Positions 23,223-34,564 of a stretch of DNA of 64,000 nucleotides are shown piece after piece. Position 1 is the first letter of the stretch, and the number at the start of each line of letters is the position of its first letter. Location of the stretch: NCBI GenBank assembly GCA_963932465.1, contig OZ010793.1, positions 365,456,459-365,520,458 on the forward strand, written 5' to 3'. The notes under the pieces are model-generated. The model saw only the letters and a list, made by a program, of their open reading frames with translations, made no database searches and was not told the origin of the DNA. The position numbers were made by a program, and so were the translations under genes. Origin of the DNA: Maratus speciosus. Taxonomy: Eukaryota > Arthropoda > Arachnida > Araneae > Salticidae.

Positions 23223-23428
23223 AGAAGTAAATCTAGCTATTTAAATTAACTTTACTCGATAAATTATGCAGGATGCATTTAGATTAAAACCTTTATTCCC
23301 GTATCCAAGATCCGACCGTCATACATACACCGCGGCAAGCTACGAACTGCCGATCTGCCATTCGTGGCAAGATAACATTTTGCCGGTGCTGATGGCGCCA
23401 TCTAGTGCATATCAGAACAGATATAACA
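23223..23428 (-). repeat. 3' LTR of the minus-strand Gypsy element
   Basis: 206 bp, matching 27703-27908 with scattered substitutions. On the minus strand it begins TGTTATATCTG. The expected terminal CA has decayed in this copy. Confidence 0.9.
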
Positions 23429-23568
23429 TTCTCTTCCTTCTTAAAGAAAGCTAACAGAAACATTTAAGTTCTTCAGGCATGCACAGTTAGAATAATAAAA
23501 AATACAGTACTTGACATAGTTCAAAATGGTAACAGTTCTAAAGTCTAATATTTAAACAGTTCTAATGT

Positions 23569-26500
23569 CTAATATTGCAGACGTTCTGGTTTTGCCTTTG
23601 GACGATTAGAACGTCTAGGAAGTGGTGTTCCTGAATTCTGCAGCACTACTTGAGGCGAGAGTGCCAGAGGGTTTGCCTGAGAACTGTCGTCTATGTCGAG
23701 GACACTTACCTGTGGAGACAGTAGAGCAGGTAGGGGGGTGTTTGTCACCTGATCAGCCGGTAAATCCGCTGCACAATTAGATTGCTCCGGAGTAGGCGCT
23801 GACATAACTGGATCTAGAAGAGCAGGGGCTGATACGTCTGGAGTTAGAGGGATTTCATGAATACCGTCTCCCTGTCTGTAGCGGACTTGGTCAATGTGCC
23901 GTGTCTAAATACCCCAAGTCGCCTTGACTTTGCACATGGTATTTCCCATTGGACATATGACACTTCCAGAAATCCAAGTTGGGCCCCGGGTAAAGGAGCG
24001 CACCCAAACTGGAGTGCCTTCGGAGAATTTGTTTGCATGGGTTTCTTCCTTCTCAGATGTTTGAGCTTTAGCACTGCGGATGAGATCCAAACGCATGCGA
24101 AGAGGGCGTCCAAACATTGCAACTGCTTGAGATATACCCGTTGACCTTGTTGGGGTGTTACGTAAATTCAGAAGAAATCTAGACAGTCTCTCCATGAAAG
24201 TTCCTTCCTTAGCTTTCTTCAGTGCAACTTTCATGGTATGTACAGCTCTTTCTGATAAAGTTTGAGTTCGGATGGTACGGTGCAGTTTTTATGGGCATAA
24301 TGCCATTTTTCTTTAAGAAATATGGGAATTCATCACTACAGAACCCTGGTCCGTTATCACTCACTAAACTTTCTGGTAACCCAAAGCGTGCAAAAAGGTT
24401 GCGCAGAGTTGTTATGGTTGTAGTTGCTGTTGTGTTGGGCCCCGGGATTACTTCAAGCCACTTTGTCTTAGCATCGACTACAATCAATAGCCAGTGGCCT
24501 ACACAAGACCTGCATGGTCAATATGTATTCTTTCCCAAGGTTTTTCAAGTATAAGCCAAGGGATTTGTGTCGAACGAGGAGCTGCAGCGTTTTCTTGGCA
24601 GTCCAGGCAATTTCGTACTTTGGTTTCCAAGTCTCGATCAATACCAGGCCACCACACATGGGAACGAGCCAGAGACTTGATTGCAGAAATACCTTGGTGA
24701 GCACTGTGCAGTTCATCCAAAACAAACTCACGAAACTTTCCTGGGACAAAAACACAGGAACCTCTGAGAATGATATTTTCTTCGGCTGACAGTTCATTCC
24801 GGATATGCCAAAAGTCTTACAGGTTCTCTGCTACCTTTCTTAGCCAACCATTTTGAATATTGGATCTCAGACAACTTAGTGCGGGACACTTGTCTATCTC
24901 CCTTTGGATCAGATGTGCTGTCAGTGGGCTATCATTTAACTGCCGGATGAGCAAAACAGACTCGACAGGTGCTGGAGGATCTTCCATTTTAGATTTAAGT
25001 GGGAGTCTACTGCAGGCGTCAGCATTTCCATGCAACTTCCCTTTTCGATACTCAATGTTATAGGCATAGGCCGATAAAGTAAATGCCCATCGCTGAATGC
25101 GAGCTTCAGTGACCGATGGTACAGGTTTGTCTTCCGATAATAGTGTAACTAATGGACAGTGGTCTGTAACCAATGTAAATTTGCGTCCTAAGAGATAGTT
25201 TCTGAAACGAGTCACTCCAAAAACTAAGGCCAAAATTTCCTTCTCGATGTGGCTGTAGTTCTTCTCTGCCTTTGTAAGGGATCGAGAAGCAAATGTAATC
25301 GGTCTATCACCATCTGATGTTTTGTGCGGACAGCACAGCGCCAAGACCATTAGGGCTTGCATCACAAGCGAGAATAACTTCTTTGTTTTGGTCGAAATGT
25401 ACCAGTAAGGAAGAGGTTTTCAGAACATCTTTAGCTTTTTGAAAAGCTTCTTTCTGTGGTGATCCCCATGTCCACGGCTGCTTGCTTTCTAACAACTTGT
25501 ACAATCGCGATAGCAAGGTCGATATATTGAGTAAAAACTTGGCATAATAAGTTATTAAGCCAATAAATGAACTTAGCTCGTCTACATTTGCTGGTTCAGG
25601 TGCATCTGTAATCGCCTTGACCTTCGATTCAACTGGGTGCAATCCATCTTTATCCAAACGATGACCTAGGTATTCTACAGATGGTCTGAGGAATTCACAT
25701 TTTTCTGGATGTAATTTCACACCCGCTAATTGTAGACGGCTAAGAACTTCTTGCAAATTTTGTAAATGTTCTTCTTTATTTGTACCAGTGACTAATAAGT
25801 CATCAAGATATTTAGAGGCTCCTTTTACTTCTTGCAAAATCTTGTTGATTTCCCTTTGAAAAATAGCAGGGGCAGAGGCGATGCCAAAAGCAAGTCAAGT
25901 GTAACGAAAAAGGCCTCTGTGTGTATTTATAACCACCAGATGTCTCGGCTCTTCATCTAGTTCCAGTTGACAATATGCATCCCGCAGATCTAACTTGGTG
26001 AACGCCATACCACCGAACATTTCAGCAAATAAATCTTCAATGTTTGGAAGAGGGTACTGTTCTAATTCTGTGGCCTTGTTGACTGTTAATTTAAAATCAC
26101 CACATATTCTGATTCTTCCATCTTGCTTCAGCACAGGAGCAATAGGAGCTGCCCAATCTGAGGTTTTCACTGGTTCTAAAATACCATCTGCAATGAGGCG
26201 GTCTATTTCCTTGTCAATTTTTTCTTTGTAGGCATATGGTACAGGACAGGCCTTGAAAAACTTTGGAATTTCGCCTTTTTTACACGTTAAATGAACTTTT
26301 ACATCTTTCACTAATCCCAATTCTGGGGAGAAAACTTCCTTATACTTTTCTAAAAGTCCATCTAATGTGAGCTGGGCAGTGCATACATTATGCAAGGTGT
26401 GGTCCATGTTAGAATCAAAAGCATTCATCAGGCTTAATGGGACAATCCAGTTTCTACCAGCCAAATTAGTGTTTCCCTGAGAAACCACAAGTAAAGGTAA

Positions 26501-26743
26501 ATGCTCTTTTCTAGACTGGAACACCACATCCACATTTGTAATTCCCAAAATACTAATAGCATGATTTGTGTAAGACTGGAGTTTGATTCCTGTTTTCTCC
26601 AGGTGTGGGCAAAATCTTCTAATTTTTTCAAACAGTCTTACAGGCATTATCGAAAATGGAGCTCCAGAATCAATTAAAAAAAATAACAGGCTGCCCCTGG
26701 ACCTTACATGTAATTTTAAGTGGAGGGTAATCTTCTTTACCAT
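23569..26743 (-). pseudogene. Gypsy pol (protease, RT, RNase H, integrase), broken
   Basis: Reading from 26743 downward: a retropepsin with LIDSGAPFS; an RT N-terminal part ending TKLDLRDAYCQLEL...HRGLFRYT; a stop at about 25894; and RT again with the active-site box YLDD (about 25800) and 'LGHRLDKDGLHPVESKV'. RNase H follows, with ACDASPNGLGAVL, then, after a frameshift near 25340, FASRSLTKAEKNYSHIEKE and TDHCPL. After another stop (about 24814) come the integrase H2C2 finger (HSAHQG...CLDCQ), the core with an SDNGPGFCS box in a different frame, and a C-terminal tail ending near 23569. At least four frame breaks plus stops mean it is inactive. Similarity is to the K02A2.6-like Gypsy group (recognition, not a search result). 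Confidence 0.9.
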
Positions 26744-27558
26744 AACTTAAATGAAACGTAGTGTACTGTTTACCTTCTGGATTTTCCTTAGATTCTGTTA
26801 TTAAATTAACTTTAGGTCTGTAACCACCTTTATTTTTGGATAAACATACCTTTGAGAGATGCCCCAGTTTTTTGCAGCTATGGCAGGTAGTGTTTTTATA
26901 TTTACACTCTGAAGAATGATGTTTGGGATCACCACAATGAAAACAATGTTTCCCTGTACGTGCGTTATTTGAATTGGATGCTGATTTAATGATCTTGTTT
27001 TTTCGCGGCCGTTGAGCCATAATTTGTAGCTTCTTTACCTCTGGAACTGCAGCTATCTTCAAATCAACAGCATCCTTTGCTGCTGCTTCCATGGAAACGG
27101 TGATTTCCAACGCCCGTAAAAGGGTTAAATTCGTTTCAGACAACTGTTTCCTCTGTATCCCTTCGTCCTGTATTCCCCACACTATTCTATCCTGTAGCAT
27201 CATGTCAAGGGAATCTGCATAATTGCAGTATTTCACCAATTTTCGAAGCTCCGCGATGTAATTTGCCACTGATTCGTCCGCGCGGCGTACGTGACTATTG
27301 AACTTGAATTGCTCCACGATCTCCAAGGGCACTGGGTCATAATGTCCGTTCAGGATAACAATTAATTCTGCGAGTGTCTTAGATGTTGTGCGGCCGGCGA
27401 AAGTAAGTTATGGAGCAGTCCGTACATGATAGGTCCAACCACTGTTAAGAAAACAGCACGTTTTCTGTTGCGATGAAGAACTACTCCAATCTTTCTGCAT
27501 ATTCGCTCCACGATTCAACAGCAGGGTTGAATTCGCTGATGCAGCCAAAGGAAACCAT
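26670..27558 (-). pseudogene. Gypsy gag with two zinc knuckles, broken
   Basis: The start is likely at 27558 (MVSFGCISEFNPAVESW), a typical Gypsy gag opening. That frame has stops before 27400. From 27332 an open frame of 220 residues runs through a capsid-like block (SHVRRADESVANYIAELRKL) and two CCHC knuckles, CFHCGDPKHHSSEC and CHSCKKLGHLSKVC. It then reaches the junction with protease, where a T-run (minus-strand A/T tract near 26676) marks a frame change. RNA-packaging function is assigned from the knuckles. The N-terminal frame breaks show it is not expressed as a full gag. Confidence 0.88.
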
Positions 27559-27702
27559 GCCGGAAACGTAAACACGCACCACGAGATTGCCGATTAAGCC
27601 TAGCTTGTTGACATATGCCAGTTACGCTGTTTCGTCGAAAATACATTAAAAATGTAATTTTTTTAAAAGAAATTCATTAATAAAATTTATCATCGTCGCC
27701 AC

Positions 27703-27908
27703 TGAAGTAAACCTAGCTATTTATATTAACTTTACTCGATAAATTATGCAGGATGCATTTAGATTAAAACCTTTATTCCCGGATCCAAGATCCAACAGTC
27801 ATACATACATCGCGGCAAGCTACGGACTGCCGATCTGCTGTTCGTGGCAAGATAACATTTTGCTGGCACTGATGGCGCCATCTAGTGCATATCAGAACAG
27901 ATATAACA
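27703..27908 (-). repeat. 5' LTR of the minus-strand Gypsy element
   Basis: 206 bp with TG...CA ends on either strand (TGAAGTAAAC at 27703; ending ATATAACA at 27908). It is followed, in element direction, by the TGG-starting primer-binding region. Confidence 0.9.
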
Positions 27909-28782
27909 TGTATGACCATGTTCATTCAAGTGTATGCTTTCAAAGCATATTTTGTGCATTCCCTTTTGAACAGCTGAATAAAACATAAGTAAAAAACCAA
28001 AGGCTTCGTGGGCCACTGACTAGTAGTCAGAGGGCCAGGTGTTTGACATGTCTGATCTACATGTATACCCTTTTCAATCATTCATAGTCAAATTTCAAAG
28101 CGAATTTCTTTAGAATTTTACAACAACCTTCTCCTCCTCTTCTAAAAAGCATCTTTCAGAAATTGCAGTCAGCTTTGATAATTTAAACTGATTTTTCATA
28201 TGCATGAGCATGAGAGTCATAAAAATATTGTTGTTAGATGAAATTGATTGTAATAAAAAATGACACAAAAAGTACTCATAGCATAAGACACAGAAAAATC
28301 TTTTTAATTTAAGTAAGAGTAGTTAAAAAATTCTTGGATACAAGAATGAAAATTATACTTGTGTCAGAAAGAAAAATATATATATGTATGATAAATCATT
28401 TAAAAAATAAAACGATTATTAAATCACAAGATAAAATCGACACAGTAGAAATTAATCAATTATTATTATATGCAAGAAAATGACATCAATCCAATAGTGC
28501 TGAATACAAAAATGATAGCTTTGATAACAGCCTCAATAAAAGGATGCGGAATAAAAATAAGCCTTCACCTTACATTAAAATTTATTGCATAATATATGTA
28601 AATGTTATTAAAAATAAATTTGCACTTGCTGATATGTAATGAATAAGGAAATTTTGTTTCAGGTGATTATGAATACAGTTTTTTATTTTATTTTATATGT
28701 AATGGAAAAATAATAATAAACAGTTTTGCTGTTAGATTTTCTTTTAGAATATTTATTTCTCATTTTTTAAACTTGTTTCTAG
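27909..28782. other. Intron with a small repeat trace
   Basis: Mostly AT-rich intron leading to the acceptor at 28781-28782. About 28000-28062 is a GC-richer patch resembling, in inverted orientation, the patch at 20435-20515. Confidence 0.4.
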
Positions 28783-28909
28783 GCTTATGTACATTCAAAA
28801 ATAGTACTTCTGTTGTTGAACTAGTCATGTTATTGTGCTCACAAGAGTGGCAAAATTCTTTACAAAAACATGCTGGCTTAGCATTTATTGAGCTCATAAA
28901 TGAAGGGAG
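28783..28909 (+). CDS. Nbea: Neurobeachin-like gene, internal exon (window exon 5)
   Basis: The exon is 127 bp, entered with GC completing a Gly codon and left with AG, which joins A at 44307 to give Arg. The acceptor is TTTCTAG and the donor GTATGT at 28910. It encodes [18 protein letters not shown] and [18 protein letters not shown], then INEG. This is a near-verbatim neurobeachin block and the strongest single family match in the window together with the next exon. The helical, hydrophobic pattern fits the armadillo-like solenoid region ahead of PH-BEACH (inference from family knowledge). Confidence 0.94.
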
Positions 28910-29408
28910 GTATGTGGATTAATTTTATTATTAAATAGAATCATTTTTTAAATGTTAATCATGTTATAATTGTGTTATAGAATTGATTGCAGAATTGATT
29001 ATGTATTTTATTATTATTATTATTTCAATTTTGTCGGGAAAAAATACTAATATATATTCCCCAAATATTAAGCCTACAAGAATCTAGAAAGAATAATACT
29101 GGAGTGCGTTTAATAAGTTTTCTTTTAAAGTTAGCAGAGAAATTTCTTTTGCAGTCTAAAATTTTAATATCATTATTCTTAAATTCTATTCGTTGTTAAA
29201 AAAAATAAAAAATTTTATCCAAATAATAATATTAAATCACTAGCTAGTATTGCATGTTCATATGTTTTCCAGTTCAATTATTATGATACTTTCATCAATA
29301 GTGACTTTTATGTATAACACATTAATAAATAAAACAATGTAATTTGAGGGATAAGAACCATCCATATTTCAGAAGATTTCCAGTTTTCAAAAAATAAACT
29401 TTCTTTTA

Positions 29409-29452
<44 letters not shown>

Positions 29453-29935
29453 GTTTTATCAAAAAGTATGAGAATCATGAAATTGAGCTTCTTTTCTTAT
29501 TACACCGTTTAAAAGCATTATATATATATCCTAAATTAAATTTTATAAAGGGGAGGGAATAGTAAAAAAATATATAATATATATATATATATATTTCTTT
29601 AATAAAAATTTAAAGCAAGTTTGAAAACATTTTAGATGTTATTATTTATAATCAATATTCTAATTAGTTGATTTTGAATTAAACAGAAATGTTATACGGA
29701 TGGGTATTTAAAAATTAATAGTGAGGGAAACTTCATTTTTAATTTGCAAAAACTTATAAATTCTAAGCATAATTAAAATATCATTTTCCATACATAATTT
29801 AAAACATCCACAATAGATGGCAGCACTATAATCATTTTAAATTATCTATTTAAAATAGTGCTTACTTAAAATTTCATCAATAGATGGCAGCACTATAATT
29901 CATTCACATTCATTCCTCTTTTTTATAAAAAAAAA
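28910..29935. other. Intron with microsatellites and a short direct repeat
   Basis: AT-rich intron with TG/TA microsatellites at about 29410-29452 and 29565-29595. The word ATAGATGGCAGCACTATAAT occurs twice, at about 29814 and 29879, ending shortly before the Tigger element. Its complement (GCCATCTAT) is a word seen at the ends of other repeats here (e.g. about 62268). Confidence 0.5.
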
Positions 29936-29937
29936 TA

Positions 29938-32152
29938 CAGTTACCTCTCACTTATGCGCCTCAGTTATACGCGTCTCTCGGTTATGCACGAATTTTGTAA
30001 GGTCCCGCCACGAGGACTAGGAAAATAATGCTACAGATCTCTCACTTGTAAGTGCCACATTGAATTGTTGCTCTTAGCTATGCGCAGAAATAACAGCGCA
30101 GTTATCAAATTCTGAGTTAAGTGCAAAACTTTTTTTAATCTATAAAGAATTTTCTGCACGTGTCAAGGTCAAAAGACCGTTCCGCAAAGTGCCTGAGAGG
30201 ATGGAGAGGGTGTTACAATTCAACTTTTCACCCTCTTCTCTCAGTTCTAATGGTTCCTTCATTTTTACCAAGCCAAGCACATGTTCCTTTCCTTCCTTGT
30301 CTTTACGCTAGCATTTGGAATTTTTTTTTTGCAATAAAAATCAGGAAAAGAAATTTAACAATTTCGTTCAAAATTGAAGTTATACAAGGAGCAGAAAATG
30401 ATCCTAAACTGTCAAAAATAAGTTTAGCTTGAAAATTCAAATTGCCAGAATCTATGCTGAGAGGGATTTTAAAGAACAAGGACTTAGTAAAGAAATGAAC
30501 AGTGAATATTCTACACAGGTGAAGAAACGATCAAGAATCCGAATGGAAAATTTGAGATTTAAAAAACTTCTTCAATTTAGTGGTTCCGAGAAAAGAGAGC
30601 TTCTTTTTTACCCAATAGCGTTGTGTTATTCAAAGAAAAGACCCGAACTTTGTCATCAAAAATGGGAATAGAAAATTTTTCGACTACTTGGGGATGGCTA
30701 GAGAAACATAAGAAAAGACACGTTTAACAAATCATTGTTTGAATGGTGAAAGCTCAGCCGTTTCAGATTCAACTGTTAATGAATGGATCGTTGACTTTCG
30801 AAATTTAATTCAAAATTTTAATGTTAAGAACATTTTTAACTGTGATGACATAGGTTTATTTTATTGTCTTTTGCCAAACAAAATGCTGGATAGTAAGATA
30901 GAAATATGTCATGGTGGCAAACACAGCAAAAAAAGAGTGTCTGTGCTTTTATGTTGCAATGCAGACGGATCAGAAAAGTTACCGCCAATAGTGATTTTTA
31001 AACCCAAGAAACCACAGTGTTTAAAAAATGCAAAGAAATTGCCATGTTCTTATGCAAGTAGCTCCAAAGCCTGGACAATATCGAAAATTGTTTTAGACTT
31101 TTTGAAGAATTTGATATGAAGATAGCTAAATAAAAAAGAAAAGTTCTGCTATTCATGGATCAGTGTCCCGACCATCCTTCATTGATGACACGTACACGAG
31201 TTATAGTTTTCTCTGCAAATTGTACAAGCAGACTCCAGCTATTAGATTTCGATATAATAATGCCAGTTAAAGCGCAGCATAAGAAAGATTTAGTGCAAAG
31301 AATGTTTATATTAATAGAGTAGAAGAAGGAATTCAAGAGAATTTTGATTCTGGGTGCTTCATATGTTAGTTTCCTCTTGGAATAACATAACAGCCACAAC
31401 AATATCTAACTGCTTTAGAAAAGCGGGTTTTGTTCATTCAAATGATGCTGAAGTTTTTCAATTACTGGAAAATGAAAACAACAGCAATGCTTTTAACATA
31501 GACAAAGAAGAATGGAGCAGCATAAGCCAAGATTCTCTTTCTTTTCATGATTTCGTCAATGTTGATGAAAACTTAAGATTAACGGCAATAAGAGATATTG
31601 AAACTGTTTTTGATGATGTGACAGCTGAAAAAGAAGGAGAAGGTGATGATAATGATGAAACTGATACTGTAATTGCCTCATCTTTAGCAGCCCTGGACTC
31701 TTTCAGATGTTACCTCCAAAATGCTGATGTAGAATCAAATGCAATGACACACTTTAATGTATTAGAAAAGGTTGTTGTACAAATGCGGTCTAAGCAAAAA
31801 CAAAGTGGCATTGATGATTTTTTAAATAAAGACTAGTTGGAATTTTTTTTATGTAAGTATATCTTCTTCTGTGTAAAATAAAATTGTTTTACATTTATTG
31901 TATTTTTTTAAACTAAATTTTATAGTGAAAGTGTAAGGATTTTTTTTAAATTACGCTATGGAAATGTTACGCTCCTTTTATTTTATAAAATGTTATTAAT
32001 CATTATTTTTTTATTTCAAAATGTTTTTATTTCCCATAATGTGTATAAAGAATTACTACATCAACATCCTTTCAGTTATGCGCGGCTCTCACTTATGCGC
32101 GATTTTAAATCAATCCCTTCAACTTCAAACGAGTCTAAGTGTGAGTTGACTG
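29938..32152 (+). mobile_element. Tigger/pogo-type DNA transposon with broken transposase
   Basis: The left end is CAGTTACCTCTCACTTATGC (29938). The right end in reverse complement is CAGTCAACTCACACTTAGAC, followed inside by GCGCATAAGTGAGAG. Both ends therefore carry repeated TTATGCGC motifs. TA flanks each side (29936-29937, 32153-32154). The 2.2-kb size and the centromere-protein-B-like transposase on the + strand fit Tigger. Frameshifts in the coding region show it is inactive. Confidence 0.9.
30332..31836 (+). pseudogene. Tigger/pogo transposase, broken
   Basis: In order: an N-terminal CENPB-type helix-turn-helix start (RKRNLTISFKIEVIQGAEN, about 30340-30400); a second DNA-binding part with a frame change (about 30429-30671); and a DDE core from 30739. 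The core has NCDDIGLFY (first catalytic Asp, codon at 30844; most relatives have Asp-Glu there) and LCCNADGSEKLPPIVIFKPK. After a stop at about 31117 and a frame change come MDQCPDHPS (second Asp, 31158) and SRLQLLDFDI (third Asp, 31245). The C-terminal part (31354-31836) has the usual ATTISNCFRKAGF and an acidic tail. All parts are present, but at least three frame breaks separate them. Confidence 0.88.
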
Positions 32153-32154
32153 TA

Positions 32155-32522
32155 TCTACGGTTGATACATTCTATAAATTTCGTTATTTCCATTTAATAC
32201 CTGTATTTCTTCAATTCTATTTTTTAATAAATTTCCTCTAGGTTCCTTTAATTAGCATATAAAATAATCTGTTATGTTTTGTTTTATTATTAAAATGTAC
32301 TTAATAATTTTTATATTTATATTATTAATAATTATTATAATCTCCATTTGCTAATTTTGAACTATCAGAATTCACTGTTAACTGTAACTGTTTCTTATAA
32401 CATGTGAAAGGGTATTGCTATGTTGGTTAGGATAAATGATTTTGTGGCTATTATGAAATTTTAGATATCTCATCTTGTTTCCATTAAAACAGTAAGTTTT
32501 TCACTTACATGTTTCTTTTTTT
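32155..32522. other. Intron, AT-rich, no recognised feature
   Basis: Short AT-rich spacer between the Tigger element and the next repeat. Confidence 0.5.
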
Positions 32523-32563
32523 AGGGTTTCGTTCATCTGACAAAACCCTATTCGTCTCGCTCC

Positions 32564-32597
<34 letters not shown>

Positions 32598-34564
32598 CGT
32601 CTGTCCGTCACAGAGCCCGTTCTCAGAAACTATACATGTTAGAGACTTGAAATTTTGGGTACTTATAGCTGAACACCTCACATCAAACAACAAATCATAA
32701 AATTTTGAAAAAGTTGGTAATTAACCTAATTACGGGCTAATTAAATTCTAAAATTAACCAATCAACCTTTTGAATGCAGGTGAAAATGCACGCTATCGAA
32801 ATCCTCCCCAGTTTCTCCTAATGGTTGCCAGTAAACTCAGCGGATGCTCCGTCAAATCAGCCGGTGCAGGGTTACCACGGAGTACTTTAAGCAATAAATG
32901 AAGTGGACCTTCAAAAAGCAAAATTGGATCTGCCGAAATAGCGGTCTTACTAATTCGTAACAGGTGTAGAAATACGCGGAAAAAATTCTACTTTATTTTG
33001 GTATAAATTTCAAATTTCTGCGTAGGATAGAACGCAAAAAATCCACTAAAAATCGATCGATAAAAATTTAATTTCTGTGTTTTTAAAAACAATGAAAACA
33101 GATTTCCATTCACCGGAAGGCAGCTGTCATCATTTCTGGACATATCGGCGCGGGAGAAATTTAAGGGGAGGAAAGTCTAATACGAAATTTAAACTTTTTA
33201 AATATTAAATTTTTCAATTAAATTTTTTGACATCCGGGCTGGAAATTTCGCGCAGATTCCATACATACCCGGTTCAAAGAGATTGCTTCATTACGAGCTG
33301 AGATATTAATTATTATTTTATTAATTCCTTTTATTTCCATCATATGCCAGATTAAGATGGAGGCACGTGCTTTTTTAACGGAGATTTCATTTAAATTAGG
33401 AAATTAACAATTTGCGTGGGGTGTTTCGACGGCGCGCTATGAGATAAGTTTTAATTATTCAATATGAAAAAGTTTATAGGTTTATAAGTGTTCATCCCAC
33501 TATTTCCGAATAGCAATTTCAGGAAATATCTTAAATTATTGTTTAAGACCGCCACTCAATGTCTTTGAAACTTTAAGATACTTTATAACACACAAGAAAA
33601 AGTGTAAAAAAGAATGGAGTGTGATATTTCGAGGAGTGGAGGTGGGGGGGGGGTACTAGATTTATTTATTAAATCTTAGCGTTTGTTATCGCGGAAAATG
33701 TTTTAAATTGTTGGTTAAGACTGCACCGCCACCCTCCCGACCATGTATCTACGGAGAGATTGTGCAAAGGAGTTTCGTTCAGATATGCTTTTGTTAAGAA
33801 TAGAGTGCGCTCCCTGGTGGTGGAATGCGGAACTAACGTAACGCGATTTTGTTAAAATTAGGAAATATAACAAGGCGATCCGTTTGCAACTTTAAGATAC
33901 TTCATGACACATAATAAAAAGCTTATAAAATAATGGTGCATGAAATTTCCTGTGAAGGGAGGGCGGGGAAGGGGCGCTGGATTTCTTTTTTTAAAAATAG
34001 CGTTTACGACCTTTTTAGGTGTCGTTTTTTGAGCACTATGATATACTCAGACATGTGCTGCTTATGAAATATAAAAATGTCAAAATTTTAGTTACCACTA
34101 TTTCCGAATAGTACTTTCAGCAAATTTCTTAATTTCTCGCTTAAGGCCGCCGCCAACTCCAGTAACACATCCACTGATAGGTTGTTTAACAGAGTTTCGA
34201 TCTGATACTCTTTTGTTATGAATAGTGTGCGCTCCCTGGTGGTGGAATTTGCAACTAACGTAACACAATTTTGTTAAAATTATGAAATCTAACAAGTCGA
34301 TCTGCTGGAAACTTTGACATAGTTCATAGCACATAATAAAAAGCTTATAAAAGAATGTTCCGTGCAATTTCCTGGGGCGCCTACCTATCTCGAGTGCTAT
34401 AGACCCGATCCCCTCGACTAATATACCTACGGATAGGTTGTAAATCGGAGTTTCCTTTGGATAGAGGTTTGTGTAGAATAGAGTGCGCCCCTGGTTGCGA
34501 AATGTGGAACTAACAGATTTCACAAAAGGATAAAGTGTTTTAAAGGAATATTAAACGAAACCCT
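32523..34564. repeat. Unclassified interspersed repeat with terminal 11-bp inverted repeat and internal units
   Basis: It begins AGGGTTTCGTT (32523-32533) and ends AACGAAACCCT (34554-34564), exact reverse complements. A TGTC microsatellite lies at about 32563-32593. From about 33480 onward a unit is repeated imperfectly. The word GTGCGC(T)CCCTGGT occurs at about 33806, 34226 and 34483, CACTATTTCCGAATAG at about 33498 and 34096, and ACATAATAAAAAGCTTATAAAA at about 33909 and 34330. No coding block and no convincing target duplication were found. Base composition is richer in G+C than the surrounding intron. It could be a DNA element or composite satellite; I cannot name the family. Confidence 0.55.

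Larger units (their letters stand above)
23223..27908 (-). mobile_element. Ty3/Gypsy LTR retrotransposon, degenerate, minus strand
   Basis: Two 206-bp LTRs (23223-23428 and 27703-27908) bracket gag and pol reading right to left. Next to the right (5') LTR is a primer-binding-type sequence starting TGG (TGGCGACGATGA on the minus strand, about 27699 downward). Next to the left (3') LTR is a purine tract (AAGAAGGAAGAGAA on the minus strand). Gag, protease, RT, RNase H and integrase parts are all present in standard Gypsy order but broken by frameshifts and stops. No matching 4-6 bp target duplication is visible, and the LTRs differ at many positions, so the insertion is old or rearranged. Confidence 0.92.

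Noticed and set aside
23266..23454. + strand frames starting MQDAFRLKPLFP here and at 27746
   Set aside because: Both are inside the two LTRs of the minus-strand Gypsy element; same sequence duplicated.
34098..34523. 141-codon minus-strand frame
   Set aside because: Falls in the imperfect repeated units of 32523-34564, with no similarity to a known protein and no matching frame in the sister units.
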